64,000 nt of DNA from Zerene cesonia (Eukaryota > Arthropoda > Insecta > Lepidoptera > Pieridae): NCBI RefSeq assembly GCF_012273895.1, contig NC_052123.1, positions 2,914,001 to 2,978,000 on the forward strand. Direction: 5' to 3'. The notes beneath the pieces were generated by a model. The model ran no database searches, was not told where the DNA came from, and saw nothing but the letters and a program-made list of their open reading frames with translations. A program made the position numbers and the translations under genes. Positions within the stretch are counted from its first letter, which is position 1. The number at the start of each line of letters is the position of its first letter. Below are positions 1 to 13,040 of the stretch, in pieces.

Positions 1-3000
1 TGCCTATGAATTATACCCAGGAGTAGAAGCTATCGATTATGACTTCACAGCGGAGCGGCAGAACCTTTATGCAACTAAGTACTTCAGTTACATGTTAAAT
101 TAATTATTTTTAACAAAAAACTAAATCGTCTTCGATTATCAGAACTAAACCAAAATTAAACGAAAGCTCCTATAGGAGCATCTAAAAAAAAATCAACAAA
201 CCGATTTAGCCAATCCAAAGCAAAAAACACAAATAAAATAATTTCAAATTCAGATTCTCCGCATTTTTTAAACCTTTTAACAAATAAATAACTTGCCTTT
301 GAAACTTACCAGATTATAACTGAACTCAATGGAAAAAAAATCACTTCACTGCGATCAAAATTCCAAGAAGGTTGATCGTTTCACTTGCCTACAAGGAAAT
401 TCTATATGTGAAATAAACGTAAACCTTCTCAACAAATTAAAAGACAATAGGAGCAGTAAATAAAATGGATAGATACAGGAAAATGTTGCTAATTTCAGCA
501 TAGTTGAGTCGACAGCACATCTAATAAAAGGCTGCCTAGGGGCTGGTATATTGGGCATCCACGAAGGATACATGTATGGTGGTCTTTGGGCATCCTTTTT
601 TACGACGATGGTTATTGGAATTTTAGTGCCATATTGCACTTATGTAAGTCTTAATATTGTTTAGTTTTTATAAATGAATGTGTATTGAAAACATCAATCT
701 TCGCCTCATTGCATTCTTGAATCTGTACTATTTGTATTTGTAACATAATTTACCGTTTCTCTAAATCGTTATTTTCTGTCGATATTCAATTTTTGATAGT
801 AATAAGCTTATCGGCCCTAGGTTTTATGCGTCTTCACATATTTTATTTTTGGTATACATATGAACCATAATGATGAACAAGAAAAATGTTCCTGTACAGA
901 TTTTCATTTATAATACATGAATATGCATAAATGAGATGTAACAAAGATGAACAATCAAGCCTATTTTTGTTATAGATGCTTATAAATTCCGCCCAACAAA
1001 TGTATGGTAGGCTGCGAGTTGCAAGACTCTCGTATGCTGACCTGGCGGAGGCGGCGGTTGCAACCGGTCCATTGATGTTCTTCAGGACATATAGCAAAAC
1101 TTTTAGGTTATATACTTTCTATTAACTATTAACGTTGAAATATGTGTTGCGATTGTCATGAATAATTGATTTCTTCGCCTAGGAACAACTGAATCAATTT
1201 GAATTGAAATGTTGTTTGTTGAGAATCCTCAGTATAGGGTTGTTTCCCCAAAAAAACAACCCTATACTGAGGATTCTCAACAATCTTTGGGGGAGGCCTA
1301 TGTCCAACAGTGGACGTCCTAAAAGGCTGCAACGAGGGTTGTTTATTTTGTTTTCGACTAACACGAGCCGTAAAGCTACATGTATTAATTTTTTAAATAT
1401 GTAATAAGTAAACACACATCATAGCTTCTTTGAATGCAAAAATTCTTACACTCAATTATATGCATTTTGTTCATAGTCAGAAATATCATTTTCGCATCGT
1501 GAAAACTCCAATCTTTTCATTGTAATTTCCCATAATATTGTCTTACAGATATTTCGTTGAGCTATTGTTATTTATGGAATTCAATGGAACGTGTTGTGTT
1601 TTTGAAATAATGGCTGCGAATACGCTTAAACAGGTACAAATAATTACATAATATTATATTTCCGTTGTTGTGTTTTTGGAACAAATATCAAAGTAAGCCT
1701 GAGGCTCCTTTAAGTTGTATCGTGCTGTCAGGGCCAATTATTTGAATAAGAATTTGTATTTTTATTTAATGTTATACTATTATATATTTTTGACGTCATA
1801 GGGGGCAACAGAGCTGGTTCGCCTGATGGTAAGCCATCACCAACATCCATGAACAATTACAGAGCAAATGAATCCGCCCGCTTTTAAGGAGCAAAAGATA
1901 AGAAAATTATAACGATGGGAATAAAAGAATAGACATTTCATTTTCAGGCAAAAATTTCCATCTATTTTCAATATCACTTATATTATATTACTATTTTTTT
2001 AATAAAAATATTTCAAATATAATAGTAAAATATAAATCTTTATTTGTTGCAGAGTTTAGAAGCTGTCTCATCGCACATGAAAAGTTTCAATCTAGACATT
2101 AGTATTTACATAATGATGATATCGATTCCTTTAATACTTCTCTGCCTGATACGCAGTATAAAATATTTGGCGCCATTTTCACTAGTGGCAGATCTTTTTA
2201 CTGGTAATTCACATACTATTTGTAGACTTAATTTTCTAACCGGAGGCATATTTCCTTCTTCTATCCCTTCCCATTCCATTCCTTCTTTCCAGTCATCAAT
2301 CCTTTCCTTATCCCTTATCCCTTAAAAGCGGGCAGCGCACTCTCAGAGGTCTGAGCCTCTGCGAATGCTCATGGGCGGTGGTGATCGTTTACCATCGGGC
2401 GAACCACCAGCTCTGTTGCCCGCTAGGTCATAAATTAAAGTTATAACATTTTCCAGAACAAATTACAATAATATCAGTACATTATTCTCATGTGTTGAAA
2501 ATTAATTTTCCTTTTTCATAATATATACGACAAACCAGTGTTAGTTTGTTTTTTTATTCCATTACCATTGATAAAGTCAACGGAGCATTTCATCTAAATC
2601 AATATTGGTCTTACAGCTGTATGCGTCATTACAACCATGTACTACAGCATATCGGTAGCAAAGGAGATTAACAAAGTTCCCGCGTGGAAAAGCATACATG
2701 GCTTGCTCCGTTTCTGTGGCGTTTGCATCTACAGCATCGACGGCACCGGTGTATCGCTACCAATCGAGAATAACATGAGACGACCGCAGTACTTCAGCGT
2801 CGTATTACAATGTGGTAAATACGGTTTTAATGAAGTAAGGGTTTTTCAATGATAGGGCTCAATTGAATCCGCACTGATTTGAAACTTAATCTTTCACCAT
2901 TGTTGAAATCTTATTAGATTCTTATTTGTTGATTTTACTTCTTGGCTCTGATATCTGAAATGGAATATTTGGCATAACTTATATACATATATCGTCCGAT

Positions 3001-6000
3001 ATTCCGATATAACAAGTTCAAAACGTGTAGTCTATTATATTATTTGAATGAATTCAAATTGATCTTAAATTACCTGGATTATTGGTTAATTTAAACAAAA
3101 TTATTGTCCTTTATCCGAATAGTTGATAATCGAAATAAATGAAATCACTTTGCGGATTTTAACCTGCTCTCATCACTGCAAATCTAGTGAAACGAATTAT
3201 TAGCTCTCACGTATAATAATAATATATTATTATATAGGTAATGAAAACATTATTAATTTGTATTCCCTCTATTTATTTAGTTAAAGAGTTCTTTTTCGAA
3301 ATCACCCATTAATCACTAACCAATAACCACTAACCACTTACCGTGGTAACAAAGTATAAGAGCTATTTTGATTTACAGTAATTATATGAAATATGTACTT
3401 TAATGTAGAAGTATTGTCATTTATTTACTACAAGCTGAGCCCCGCGGTTTCATCCGCGTAAGTCTGTATCCCGTAGGAATATCGGGATAAAAAGTTGCCC
3501 ATATGTTATTCCAGTTGTCCAGCTGTCTCCATACCAAATTTCATTGCAATTGGTTCCGTAGTTTTTGCGTGAAAGAGCACCAAACACACTCACATCCTTA
3601 CAAATTTTCGCATTTATAATATTAGTAGGAAGGATATTATTGGGATAGAAAGTAGGATATTGTAATTTATAGAACCCTAAACGACACGAACATACACAGA
3701 ACTGTACTAATCTTTTTTTAAATAGCACGACTGACAGTATTTTTCAATCTTTTTCTCAGGAATGGCGGTAGTCATCACTTTTGTCAGTGTTGTTGGTTTC
3801 TTTGGATATTGGGCATGGGGCGAGGAGTGTCGGACACCTATCACAATACATATGCCCCTAGATACGTTAGTATTTATGATCACTACATAGTATAAAACAA
3901 AGTCGCTTTCTCGCTGTGACCGTCCCTATGTCCCAATGTTACTATGTATGCTTAAATCTTTAATTAAACTACGCAACCGATTTTGATGGTGTTTATATTT
4001 ATAGAAATAGTGATTCAAGTGGAAGGTTTATATGTATAATAACATCTATTAAACTATTCCGAATTTAACTCGTGCGAATCCGCGCGCAAAACCTAATAAA
4101 GAAATATAGTTTAAAAACTAACAGTACGCTCTCGTGATAGATTCAACTATAATGCCTTAGTTGCATAATTTAACTACGTAACATAATAAATAATAACAAA
4201 ATAAAATAAGGTAAAATAGTGAAATTATTGTATTGTCACCGATACTTGATAAGTATCCGAATTAAACCTGATTTTTTTAAATGAGTCAAAATCAGCAGTA
4301 TACAAATCGACAGGTGTAGCTTATAAAGGCGTATTAAAAATTAAAGGAAATCGTTCATAACTAGCAGTCTGTTGATGAAATTTCAAATTAATGAAATTTA
4401 AACATTAAAAAATCCCACATTACCTCGTCTTATTCGTTTGTTTTCAAATACCAGTGGGATTTCATTATAATGGATAAAATGTTCAGATTTTATCTGAAAC
4501 AATACGTGATTACAAATAATAAGAAGCCTACGCGAATGCTATGTTTCTTTCAATAACAAATCTCTTTTCTTTGAAAGATTAGCCCTGTCTATCCCGTTAG
4601 ACCAAGACTAGAAAAATATAACGAACGAAAAATTCCTAGAATATTATTTAGACGGTCAAATAGTGCGGCTGATAAATCTATTTAAAACATTTTCCCAAGT
4701 TCAATTCTGTCTGTACCTTCATTCCACATGCCGTAAACTGTTTCAAAATTAGTCCGGAACATAACTATTCCAATGAGTTATTATGTTACAGCTATCTCAA
4801 AGTCCGAACTACAATAGTTCCCAACTAATTATCGCAACATTCTGCTCTATTTGAGCGTAGCATCTGCGCCATTATAAACTGTTTTGCAGTGTACCAATTA
4901 TCATGCAGTTCCTGTTGACCGCATCGCTTGGAGTCACATTTGCTGTACATTTCTGGGTGCCTTTCAGGGTAATATGGCATTATATAAGCAAGAAGTATAG
5001 GAGGTTAGTCAGTGTAATTAATTCCCTATATTTATCCTTGTCGAAAATTTTCTGCTATAAGAATCGCTTGAAGTCTCGTAAGCCGTACTTTCAGGTAAAT
5101 TCTCAAAATATTTGTTCATTGAATTAGACTTCGTTGCGCTTTCGGATCGTCAAAATGCAGAAAAGTACTTATTTTACCATCGGTTTACATAAACAGTGAT
5201 GTTTATTATAAGATGATGTTATATTTACATTATCTTATAATTATATTATAAGCCTAGGATATTATTTTGCAACCCCCTTATTCTAAGCCGTTTAATTCAA
5301 AGTAGACAAAAATGAGGTATTAATTCGAAGTTTATGTGTTGATTGTCACTTCGATCATTTGTTTAGGGATGGTAAATGAACACAAATAATTCGAACCAAA
5401 GAGACTATGCTGAAAATCTAGACAACTCGTCAGTAAACGATGCAATTGAATCTATCAGGCGAGACTACTATGCGTCTTGATTAGTAAATTAATGAACGTT
5501 TGCGCCGATATTAGAAAACGGAATGCTGATATTTCATGTTGATTACTTTAGTAATTGTTTTATATATTATAGCATAATGTATACTGCAATAACTCCTAAC
5601 TGAAACAATTATTTATTTAGCGAGTTCACAAAATTTATTAAATGGAAGGGATAGTGAGAAATTTTTAAAGAAAAATTTTTATCACGAGGCGGTTTCGAAC
5701 CCGTGTCGCTTTTGCCAAACCGTAGCAACGGTTTGTTGCTTTTCATTTATTAAGCATTCCAATGGATATAAAAACGAAATTAAATTATATGTTTTTCAGG
5801 AGGCGAAATTTTTGGGAGCGTTTCTATCGAGTTCTGCACGTCATCTTGTTGTCGTGTTTGTCTGTTGCCTTTCCGAACCTCAGTAAATGGATGATTTTTG
5901 TAAGAACGTTTTCAAGATATCAACTTTACATTTTATAGAATATCAATGAATTATGAAATCTCATCGACACCGTGTTCCAAATTTTACAGTTAAATACTGA

Positions 6001-7221
6001 AAAATAACTTGGACAAGCGGGCAGCGGCTTACCCTTACCAATGTTATAAATACGAAAGTTTGTTCGTTTGTCTATCTTTCACGTCGCACCGAAGGGATTT
6101 ATACGATTTTTTCTGTGTGTGTGTGTCTAGAAAGAATACTAGTTTCAGACACACACAGGCTAAGAAAGTGTCATTGACTTTCTACTTCGTTGAAACATCT
6201 CATTAACACAAGAAATTCTGGTGAAGAAAGGGTCGTAGCAGCGGACAGCTACAAGTTAATACAAGGTAATCATTATTTGTTCTAGATAGGCAACTTCTTT
6301 ATGGGCTTCGTAGTTTTCATCCTGCCTGCTTTCATTGACAGCTTGGTGATGTGGAAACATCATTCCGTTAATAGCAAGTATGCGATATTACATGTATTTT
6401 ATATGTGTCAGCTTCCACTCAAACTCAAACTTAATCATAGCTGTGATAACATGACAATTTGAACAATGTTTGTTATATATGTTGAAATATTTAATGAAAC
6501 ATTTCTCTAAAAACTATAATAGAATCTTATCATATCTATGAAACCAATTTGAAATTAGTGTTAAGAAGATTAATTAGCCATGGGAAGTTTTGAGAACCAA
6601 TCTTTGTCTTTTTTTATCCATACGACAAATTGATAGTTAAAATATTATAAACTCAGAAAAGTAAGCCCGTTCTAACAATGCAATTATTGAATGTGTAATG
6701 AATATGAGAAGTGTAATGATTATCCGAATATGTGTATCTCTCCATAATATTCGGATACCTCCAGAAGGAAAGCACCCGGTCTTTTGGAAAGCTTACGTGG
6801 GGACACAGATCCAACACGCAGAGGCCCTTTAGAGAATTTAATGTGTTGTGGGACACCAGCCGCAGCCTGCCCATGACTGCACTATAGAGATACAGCCCTG
6901 GGCAGTCCGCGGCCGATGTAGGACTATTGCAAAAAAAAAATGGAACGGAACAAAACTGGGCTATGGAAAGGGGGTGTTCAATGGATTGGTAGGTTGGGTC
7001 TTAATGATTATCCGAATATTATTATTATTATTTACTCAATTACTATAATAATATATGGCACTAAATAAGGGGGAAAGATTACTTTCCCTATATATGATAT
7101 AACCTGTACTATAAATATATACTGTTCTATTATTTTTGACAGTTTACAGCTATTCAAGAACTCTATTATCATCGGAATTGGGATCACTTTGTGTGGTGGA
7201 GCGATATATACTTACAATTAA
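1..7221 (+). CDS. Proton-coupled amino acid transporter-like protein, copy 1 (5' end cut by window)
   Basis: SLC36/PAT-family transporter (pathetic-like); family members move small amino acids with protons across plasma or lysosomal membranes. Exons that I joined by GT-AG sites and matching phase: <2-78, 499-643, 976-1106, 1549-1633, 2053-2203, 2617-2814, 3760-3865, 4890-5003, 5800-5899, 6286-6377, 7143-7221 (stop 7219-7221). This gives about 425 residues lacking only the start of the cytoplasmic N-terminus (YDFTAERQN region). Family signs: HLIKG in the first helix, LSYADLAEAA, the long conserved YLAPFSLVADLF helix, LPIENNM, GFFGYWAWG, FWVPFRVIWHY. About 11 membrane segments are expected. The canonical GxLxMPxA of helix 1 is replaced by GAGILGIHEG. 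It has three introns not found in the other two copies (after exons 4, 8 and 10). No frameshift or stop is seen, so it is probably functional. The substrate cannot be told from sequence. Confidence 0.93.
1216..1283. repeat. Perfect 30-bp inverted repeat (hairpin)
   Basis: Arms 1216-1245 and 1254-1283 are exact reverse complements with an 8-nt loop (ccccaaaa). It lies in an intron of transporter copy 1 next to a LINE tail. Confidence 0.95.
1284..1345 (+). repeat. LINE 3' tail fragment
   Basis: Contains tttgggggaggcctatgtcc and aacagtggacgtcct, a sequence frequent at the 3' ends of lepidopteran LINEs. It abuts the perfect hairpin. Confidence 0.5.
1791..1905 (-). repeat. SINE family 1, fragment
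   Basis: It matches the reverse of the SINE 3' tail (gtcatag...gcaacagagctggttcgcctgatgg). It lies in an intron of transporter copy 1. Confidence 0.6.
2236..2430 (+). repeat. SINE family 1, diverged copy
   Basis: Contains the ccttatcccttatccctt block, gggcggtggtgatcg and the tail ccaccagctctgttgcccgc...gtcataaatt. It follows directly on the donor of an exon of transporter copy 1. Confidence 0.6.
3428..3638 (-). mobile_element. CTAGT-ending (Helitron-like) element, type A
   Basis: cgcggtttcatccgcgtaag ... ttgcgtgaaagagcaccaaa ... ttataatattagtaggaag. The family name is uncertain. Lies in an intron of transporter copy 1. Confidence 0.6.
3879..4104 (+). mobile_element. CTAGT-ending element, type B
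   Basis: Starts actacatagtataaaacaaa and ends at a degraded cgtgcgaatccgcgcgc. Begins 13 bp after an exon of transporter copy 1. Confidence 0.55.
6035..6190 (+). mobile_element. CTAGT-type element, degraded
   Basis: ttataaatacgaaagtttgt and cacgtcgcaccgaaggg are standard pieces of such elements. A TG run lies at 6114-6125. Confidence 0.4.
6714..7019. repeat. Insertion flanked by 18-bp direct repeats
   Basis: taatgattatccgaatat occurs at 6714-6731 and again at 7002-7019. An inverted partial copy (atattcggata) lies near 6745. The ~270 bp between is richer in GC than the intron around it, with a 10-A run at 6929. It looks like an insertion with target-site duplication. Confidence 0.55.
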
Positions 7222-7242
7222 GGTTCAATATGTTATATTGTA

Positions 7243-7248
7243 AATAAA
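7243..7248 (+). terminator. Polyadenylation signal of transporter copy 1
   Basis: AATAAA lies 22 nt after the stop codon of transporter copy 1. Confidence 0.6.
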
Positions 7249-7787
7249 ATGTATTCCAAATGGTGTTCATATTCAATCCTCAATCAAAATAGTGGATGTT
7301 AAAAATAATTTAAAACAATGCCATCTACCGTTGAAACACAAAACTAGCTTATAGTGATAATTTCTAAGAACATCTTTCTTAGAAATTATCGTTGGAATAA
7401 AATATAATTATGTTACATTGGTTCATAGTAAATTCGATAGATGGTAGGGATTTTAAAATTATTAAATGTACAAAAGTATATTTTTTATATTATTTATGGG
7501 CGCCTCTAGCTCCCCAACTTGTTAAACGAATCTTTAGAGGTCGAGGTTAGGTTCGGTTTATTTTAAAAACAACAAAGAAATAACTATATAGCCTCACCTG
7601 ACGGACGATTGTGGAACGTAAATTCTCGGCTCAATATAATATAATATGATTGAAAAAAAAACTGGCTGCATACGCTTGTAAATAGACGACGCTACACAAC
7701 GACGGGAAATGGAGAGGAAAGGTGAGGAAAAGGGGATATCATGTAGATGTTTTTTACTTTTTCAGTATTTGTTTATATGTAAATTTG

Positions 7788-7983
7788 CACGCACGTGTTA
7801 AATTAGGTGTAATTTAATAGTTTAATAGATGTGATTATAAATATAAACCTTCTTGGATCACTCTATCTAATAAAAAAACCCATCAAAATTTGCCTACAAA
7901 ACGTTGCCTACTTTTAAAGATTTAAGCACTCATAGGGACGGACAGAGAAAGCGACTTTGCTTTATACTATGTAGTGATTTACT
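7788..7983 (-). mobile_element. CTAGT-ending element, type B
   Basis: Ends agagaaagcgactttgct and tatactatgtagtgatt. The CTAGT end is lost. Confidence 0.55.
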
Positions 7984-8044
7984 AACATAAATAGATCTAT
8001 GTTATCTAAATATTTCGAGATAGATGATTCATCGCACTATTACT

Positions 8045-8215
8045 CTTCGCACTAATATTATAAATGTGAAAGTTTGTTTGTTTGTCCGTCAATCACACTG
8101 TAACTACTGATTTTGATTAAATTTGGTATACAGACAGGGTATAGACGGACTGAGAAAACGATTTTGTTTTATACATGTCGCCAAATTTTTTGCACGCATT
8201 TATTTAACACGTAAT
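8045..8215 (+). mobile_element. CTAGT-type element, degraded
   Basis: Starts cgcactaatattataaatgt and gaaagtttgtttgtttgt. The right end is unclear. Confidence 0.45.
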
Positions 8216-8498
8216 TATAAATTACATCTCTACCAGAGACTGTTTTAATAATAACAATTCACACCATATACAAATAATTAGGACCACGGTCAAACCTATC
8301 ATCAATCATTGTCCCCTTTAATTTATTCAGCTGGCAACAATGTTGAGAAATTTCACACCATGGAGTTTGAGACTTTTCAATGTTAAAGTTTTTTTTTTTC
8401 ATATTGTTCAAACAACATCTTGTAATTGGCGCTGAAATCAGCTTTATTTGATACTGACTTATTTGTATTTTCTTGTGTTTGATTATGCGCGGTTATAT

Positions 8499-8660
8499 AT
8501 TTAGAAATTAAAGACTTTTTAAAGAGATTAATATTATTTAAACCTAAAGAAAATAATCTCCCCGTGACCACGCTCGCTGTAAAGTGTTCGAAACGACGGG
8601 TTAAATAATATAATGAATAAATCGTGTTTAAAATCCGTTAAAAAGTATTTCATTTCTTAC
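8499..8660 (+). mobile_element. Hairpin-type non-autonomous element
   Basis: Has ttagaaattaaagacttttt at one end, tccccgtgaccacgctcgctg, acgacgggttaaataata, and ttaaaaagtatttcatttct at the other end. It matches the element at 40329. Confidence 0.6.
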
Positions 8661-11600
8661 TGAGTAATTAATTTAAATTTTCTTGTTATATTAAATTATA
8701 GTAAACTGATGTGAGTGATTAAACAAGGAATTAACTATGAAAACAAAATACGTATATGAAAAAAATTCTAATTGTAATATTAAATAAAACTGAACCTTAT
8801 AAGTAGGAATATTTCGTAACGAAAAGCAATTTTATGTCCTAAGTTTCACGTGAGGATAATAATAATTTTAATTTTAAAGCTTTTATGACATTGATTTAAC
8901 CTCATTATTACACAAACGTCTTATATTTCTTTTTTTTTGCGGTCGGGTTTGGATTTTATCTTTTTAGGTTTATTTATAAAAGCATAATTTACTATAGGTA
9001 CTATTATGTTATCTGTGCTATAATAGGTATAGAATCGCGTTTGCTGCCAACTTCACAGGACAGACGACAAATTAGTGCTGTCAGCAAAAAAGTAATAGAT
9101 AAACAAATGTTGAACAATATCTTTTATTATTAGGTAATTGATAAGATTAAAAAAACAATTTTTGTTTATTAAAGTGACTACCTATAAAAATTGTTTTCTT
9201 TTAATTGTTCCAAAAATTTAAATCTCAAACTCAAACATTTAGTCATTCAACTTGATCGACTTCCTTCAGAAGCGGTTTTGAATGTCAAAATAAATAATTT
9301 AATGTTTACCGGAAACATTTACTATCAAGATATCTGATTAGTAGTAGATATAGTTGTTTTTAAATAACAAACTCAACGTGGTATAATCTACTCCTAACCC
9401 CAGAAAGAGATGCGGAGAAGAAAATACGCTTGGAGTAAAAATCAAGTTATCAAAGACTTTCAAACAATCGATCCTGGACGATCCTGGACGCCCTTAATGC
9501 AGTCTTAGCGAACGTATGCTAACTACAAACTAATTTCCTACCAAATTTCACATTCAGAGGTTTTTGAGATTTCGTGATGAGATGAGATGATTAGGATGTC
9601 CACACAGACTGACAAACTGATAATCGGACAAACTGAATCAGAATATTTAAAACATACAAAATTTAAATTAGTTCCATTTCACTGTTTACATCTCCCTGTT
9701 GTACAATATTTCGAAACTACAGTTGTATATAATAAACATATAGATAAACTGTGCATGACATTGAACAAATTTAACTATTAGACACATCAAATACATTTTA
9801 TTCTGCATTGTTTTAATAAAAGCCGCAGTTTGCAACGCACTTCAAGATTATTAGACAATAAAACACAAGTCAATAAGCAATCATTGATACAATAAATCGC
9901 CTCTTGAATCTTATAATACTTAACACTATCGATACACATGTATTAATGGGTTCTATTCTTTGCGCCTCGGCTTATTGATAAGATCATTCTTTTGTTTGAA
10001 AACCTTCCTCGTTTACCGCCACCTGATGTTAGAGGTCGTCACCCCCATAAATACAACACCAGTGGTGTTACGGTTTCTTGTCGGCCTCTGAGTGTATATA
10101 CGCTCCTTTTTATTTTAATTTTTACATATCTCGGTGTTAAAAATGACATATAGGAATACGAGATTTAACTATATAAACCAGATTTTTATCAAAGGAATAC
10201 TCCATCCCTTCTACATTAGATATTTTATTTCAATTTAAATTATAACGTCTGTTTTCTAATTTTCTGATCAGTCTTTTAGACTGATCAAATAAACGAGTTT
10301 TTATTATGATATACTTATAGCGTTCTATTAAAAATCGTAGCAGTAAAAAGTCATGAGGTTACAAACAGAACAAAAATAAATACGTCGAATTGATAACCTC
10401 CTCCTTATTTAAGTCGGTTGAAAAAGGACTCTAAATGCCCGTTGTTATGGTGGCTTACTTTAAGGCGATCCACAGCTCTTATGTTACTCGAGAGTTAAAG
10501 AACTAATTATGTTTAAGAAAATATTGTGTATAAAAATAGATACATAATATATTCAACAGGCAAATTAAACGAGAAAGGACGCTCAGAATATGACCGACGT
10601 GTAGTATTATATTGTTGTTGAATAATTTGTTAGAATTACGCGTAAAATAAATTAACTCTTTTAAAAAGAAGTACATTTATATTTATAATATAAAAGTAAG
10701 AAGCAAAGTACTAGTACAAAGTGCGCCACAAATTTTAAGACAACAAACGCTTCTCAATGAAACATCTAATGTACCATTAATATTATTATCTGTTAGCGAC
10801 TGAAGGTTGTGGAATCAGTCTAATTTATAATAAGACTGACTTTTGAAGTGTTCGCTCGTGTAGTGGTTCGTATAGACAAGGAATCATTCATGGATATGAA
10901 ATTAAGCAATGTAAGTCGAACAAATTGAAAATTGTTAAATATTTTTTGAAGGTTCTCAAGGTTCCTAAAATGAGGAAGGTTCTCAATTCAACTGTATCTT
11001 CCAATTTTTGTTACTTGATAACTCCGTGGGTTTCCATCCGATTGGCGTGATTCTTTTTGATAGGAAATTGTTGCCATTTCGACCCATTTAAGAATCTGAA
11101 GTGATACCTAGGGATGACAAGGGCCTATTTTGTAGAAAAAAATTATTAAAATTCGAAAGGTTATGTTTTTAATTTGAAAAAGAGGATTTTAATGAAACAT
11201 TTTATAATTATGTTAAATTCTACGTAAAAGTAATTAAGATAATCACTTTATTACAATTATTGAACGTCAATAAGTTATTTTAGCAATTCATTTGATAACT
11301 AGCCAAGTATCGTAACTACCTTGGATATAAAACTAAACTAAAAAATAAATTAATACCATTAGAAACAATAAATTGCAATTCTTAAATGAGGTACTCAATT
11401 TCTTGTTGATAACGGGTTCTTAATAGTAATAAAATGTTGATAACTCCAAATTTTCCGGTTACGTAAATTGTCTTTTCAAAAATATATTAAAGCGCAATCC
11501 ACATAGTATAGTCGCGGCTAGCGACAGTAGTTAGTTAGTTAGTATTACTATGTCATTGCATAATGCATAGTAATATTTATATGTAAAAATTAAGCAATTG

Positions 11601-12136
11601 AGTAATAAATAAAGTTAAAAGATATGATATACAGACCGTATGTTGAAGTTATACCCACATTACATTACTAGATATTGGCCGCGGTTTGGCTCGGGTTAAG
11701 AAGTGTTGTGAACAACTGTGCCCACGAATATGTGGGGGTTGAAATTATCAAATTTCTATCCGGACACCCTTCACCAATCTCCATTTCCGAATTTCAATTC
11801 GATCAGTGGAATATTTACAAAGTTTGATACAATAGGTAATCCCCTATTTTATCTCCTTCGAGGAAGAATTTATCAAAATCTTAGTGCGTTCAAACAAACA
11901 AACTCTTCAGCTTTATAAAATAAGTATAGATTAAAAGAGACATACTCGAATAAATTTACTTATTATAAATATACTTAAGATTTGTCTATAACATCGTCGC
12001 AAAAGCACTTTTCACCCGTTTTTAATAAAAGGGGAGGCTCTCAATTCTACAGAATTTATTCGTGTATCCTCTTTTTTAATTTAGTTTGTGTATAATATTC
12101 TAGTGACACAAAACTCATTAAATTACAGCAATTTAA

Positions 12137-12350
12137 CTTCCTACTAATCCTACTAATATTATAAATGCGAAAGTTTATAAGGATGTGTGTGCGTTTGATG
12201 CTCTTTCACGCAAAAACTGCTGAACCAATTACAATGAAATTTGGTACGTAGACAGCTGAATAACTGAAATAACATATAGGCAACTTTTTATGCCGTTATT
12301 CCTACGGGATACGGACTTACGCGAGTGAAACCGCGGGGCGCAGCTAGTAT
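12137..12350 (+). mobile_element. CTAGT-ending element, type A
   Basis: From ttcctactaatcctactaat to accgcggggcgcagctagt. Near complete. Confidence 0.7.
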
Positions 12351-12550
12351 TCTATAAGACATACATTTTATTCATACAATACTCCGTTGCAATGTGAAGG
12401 AAAGGCAAACAAACATACTTTCGCATTTATAATGTTAGTAAGGACATAACTATAATACAATGTAGGTGTTTAAGACTTTAACGTTTTAATCTATGGTGAC
12501 ACAAAATTAGCAACACCCATTACATCATTGGTATATTTTACAACCATAAC

Positions 12551-12727
12551 CGAACATAGTATAAAACAAAATCACTTTCCGCCGTCTGTGTCTGTATGCA
12601 TCTTTAAAATTATGCAACAGATTTTGATTGGGTTTTTCTAATAGATGGGAGTGATTGAAGAGAGAGGTTTATATGTATATATCATGTATTATAGCACCCG
12701 TGCGAAGCCGGGGCGGGTCGCTAGTTA
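12551..12727 (+). mobile_element. CTAGT-ending element, type B
   Basis: From acatagtataaaacaaaatc to gccggggcgggtcgctagtt. Confidence 0.65.
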
Positions 12728-12838
12728 TAAAACATTGATGAGTATGTACTTAGTAAAATTTTTATCGATTAATTATTAGCTCTTTAGAAGTGACATCAGT
12801 TATATATATTTACTGACTTCTGTTTGTTTTATATTATG

Positions 12839-13040
12839 CTAGCTGCGCCCCGCAGTTTCACCCGCGTAAGTCTGTATCCCGTAGGAATATCGAGATAAGA
12901 AGTTAAATATATGTTATTCCAGTTGTCCAGCTGTCTACGTACCAAATTTCATTGCAATTGGTTCAGTAGTTTTTACGTGAAAGAGCAACAAACACACACA
13001 CATCCTTACAAACTTTCATATTTATAATATTAGTAGGTTA
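12839..13040 (-). mobile_element. CTAGT-ending element, type A
   Basis: ctagctgcgccccgcagttt to tttataatattagtagg, a reverse copy of the element at 12137. Confidence 0.7.

Noticed and set aside
1..103. C-terminal end of a separate upstream gene, reading to the TAA at 101
   Set aside because: The YDFTAERQN stretch aligns with the N-terminal exon of transporter copy 2, and a donor at 79 joins in phase to the exon at 499.
1194..1415. Overlapping open frames on both strands
   Set aside because: They are produced by the perfect hairpin, which reads the same on both strands; not genes.
5690..5740. B-box-like ggtttcgaacccgtgtc as a tRNA
   Set aside because: No A box at the right distance and no acceptor stem.
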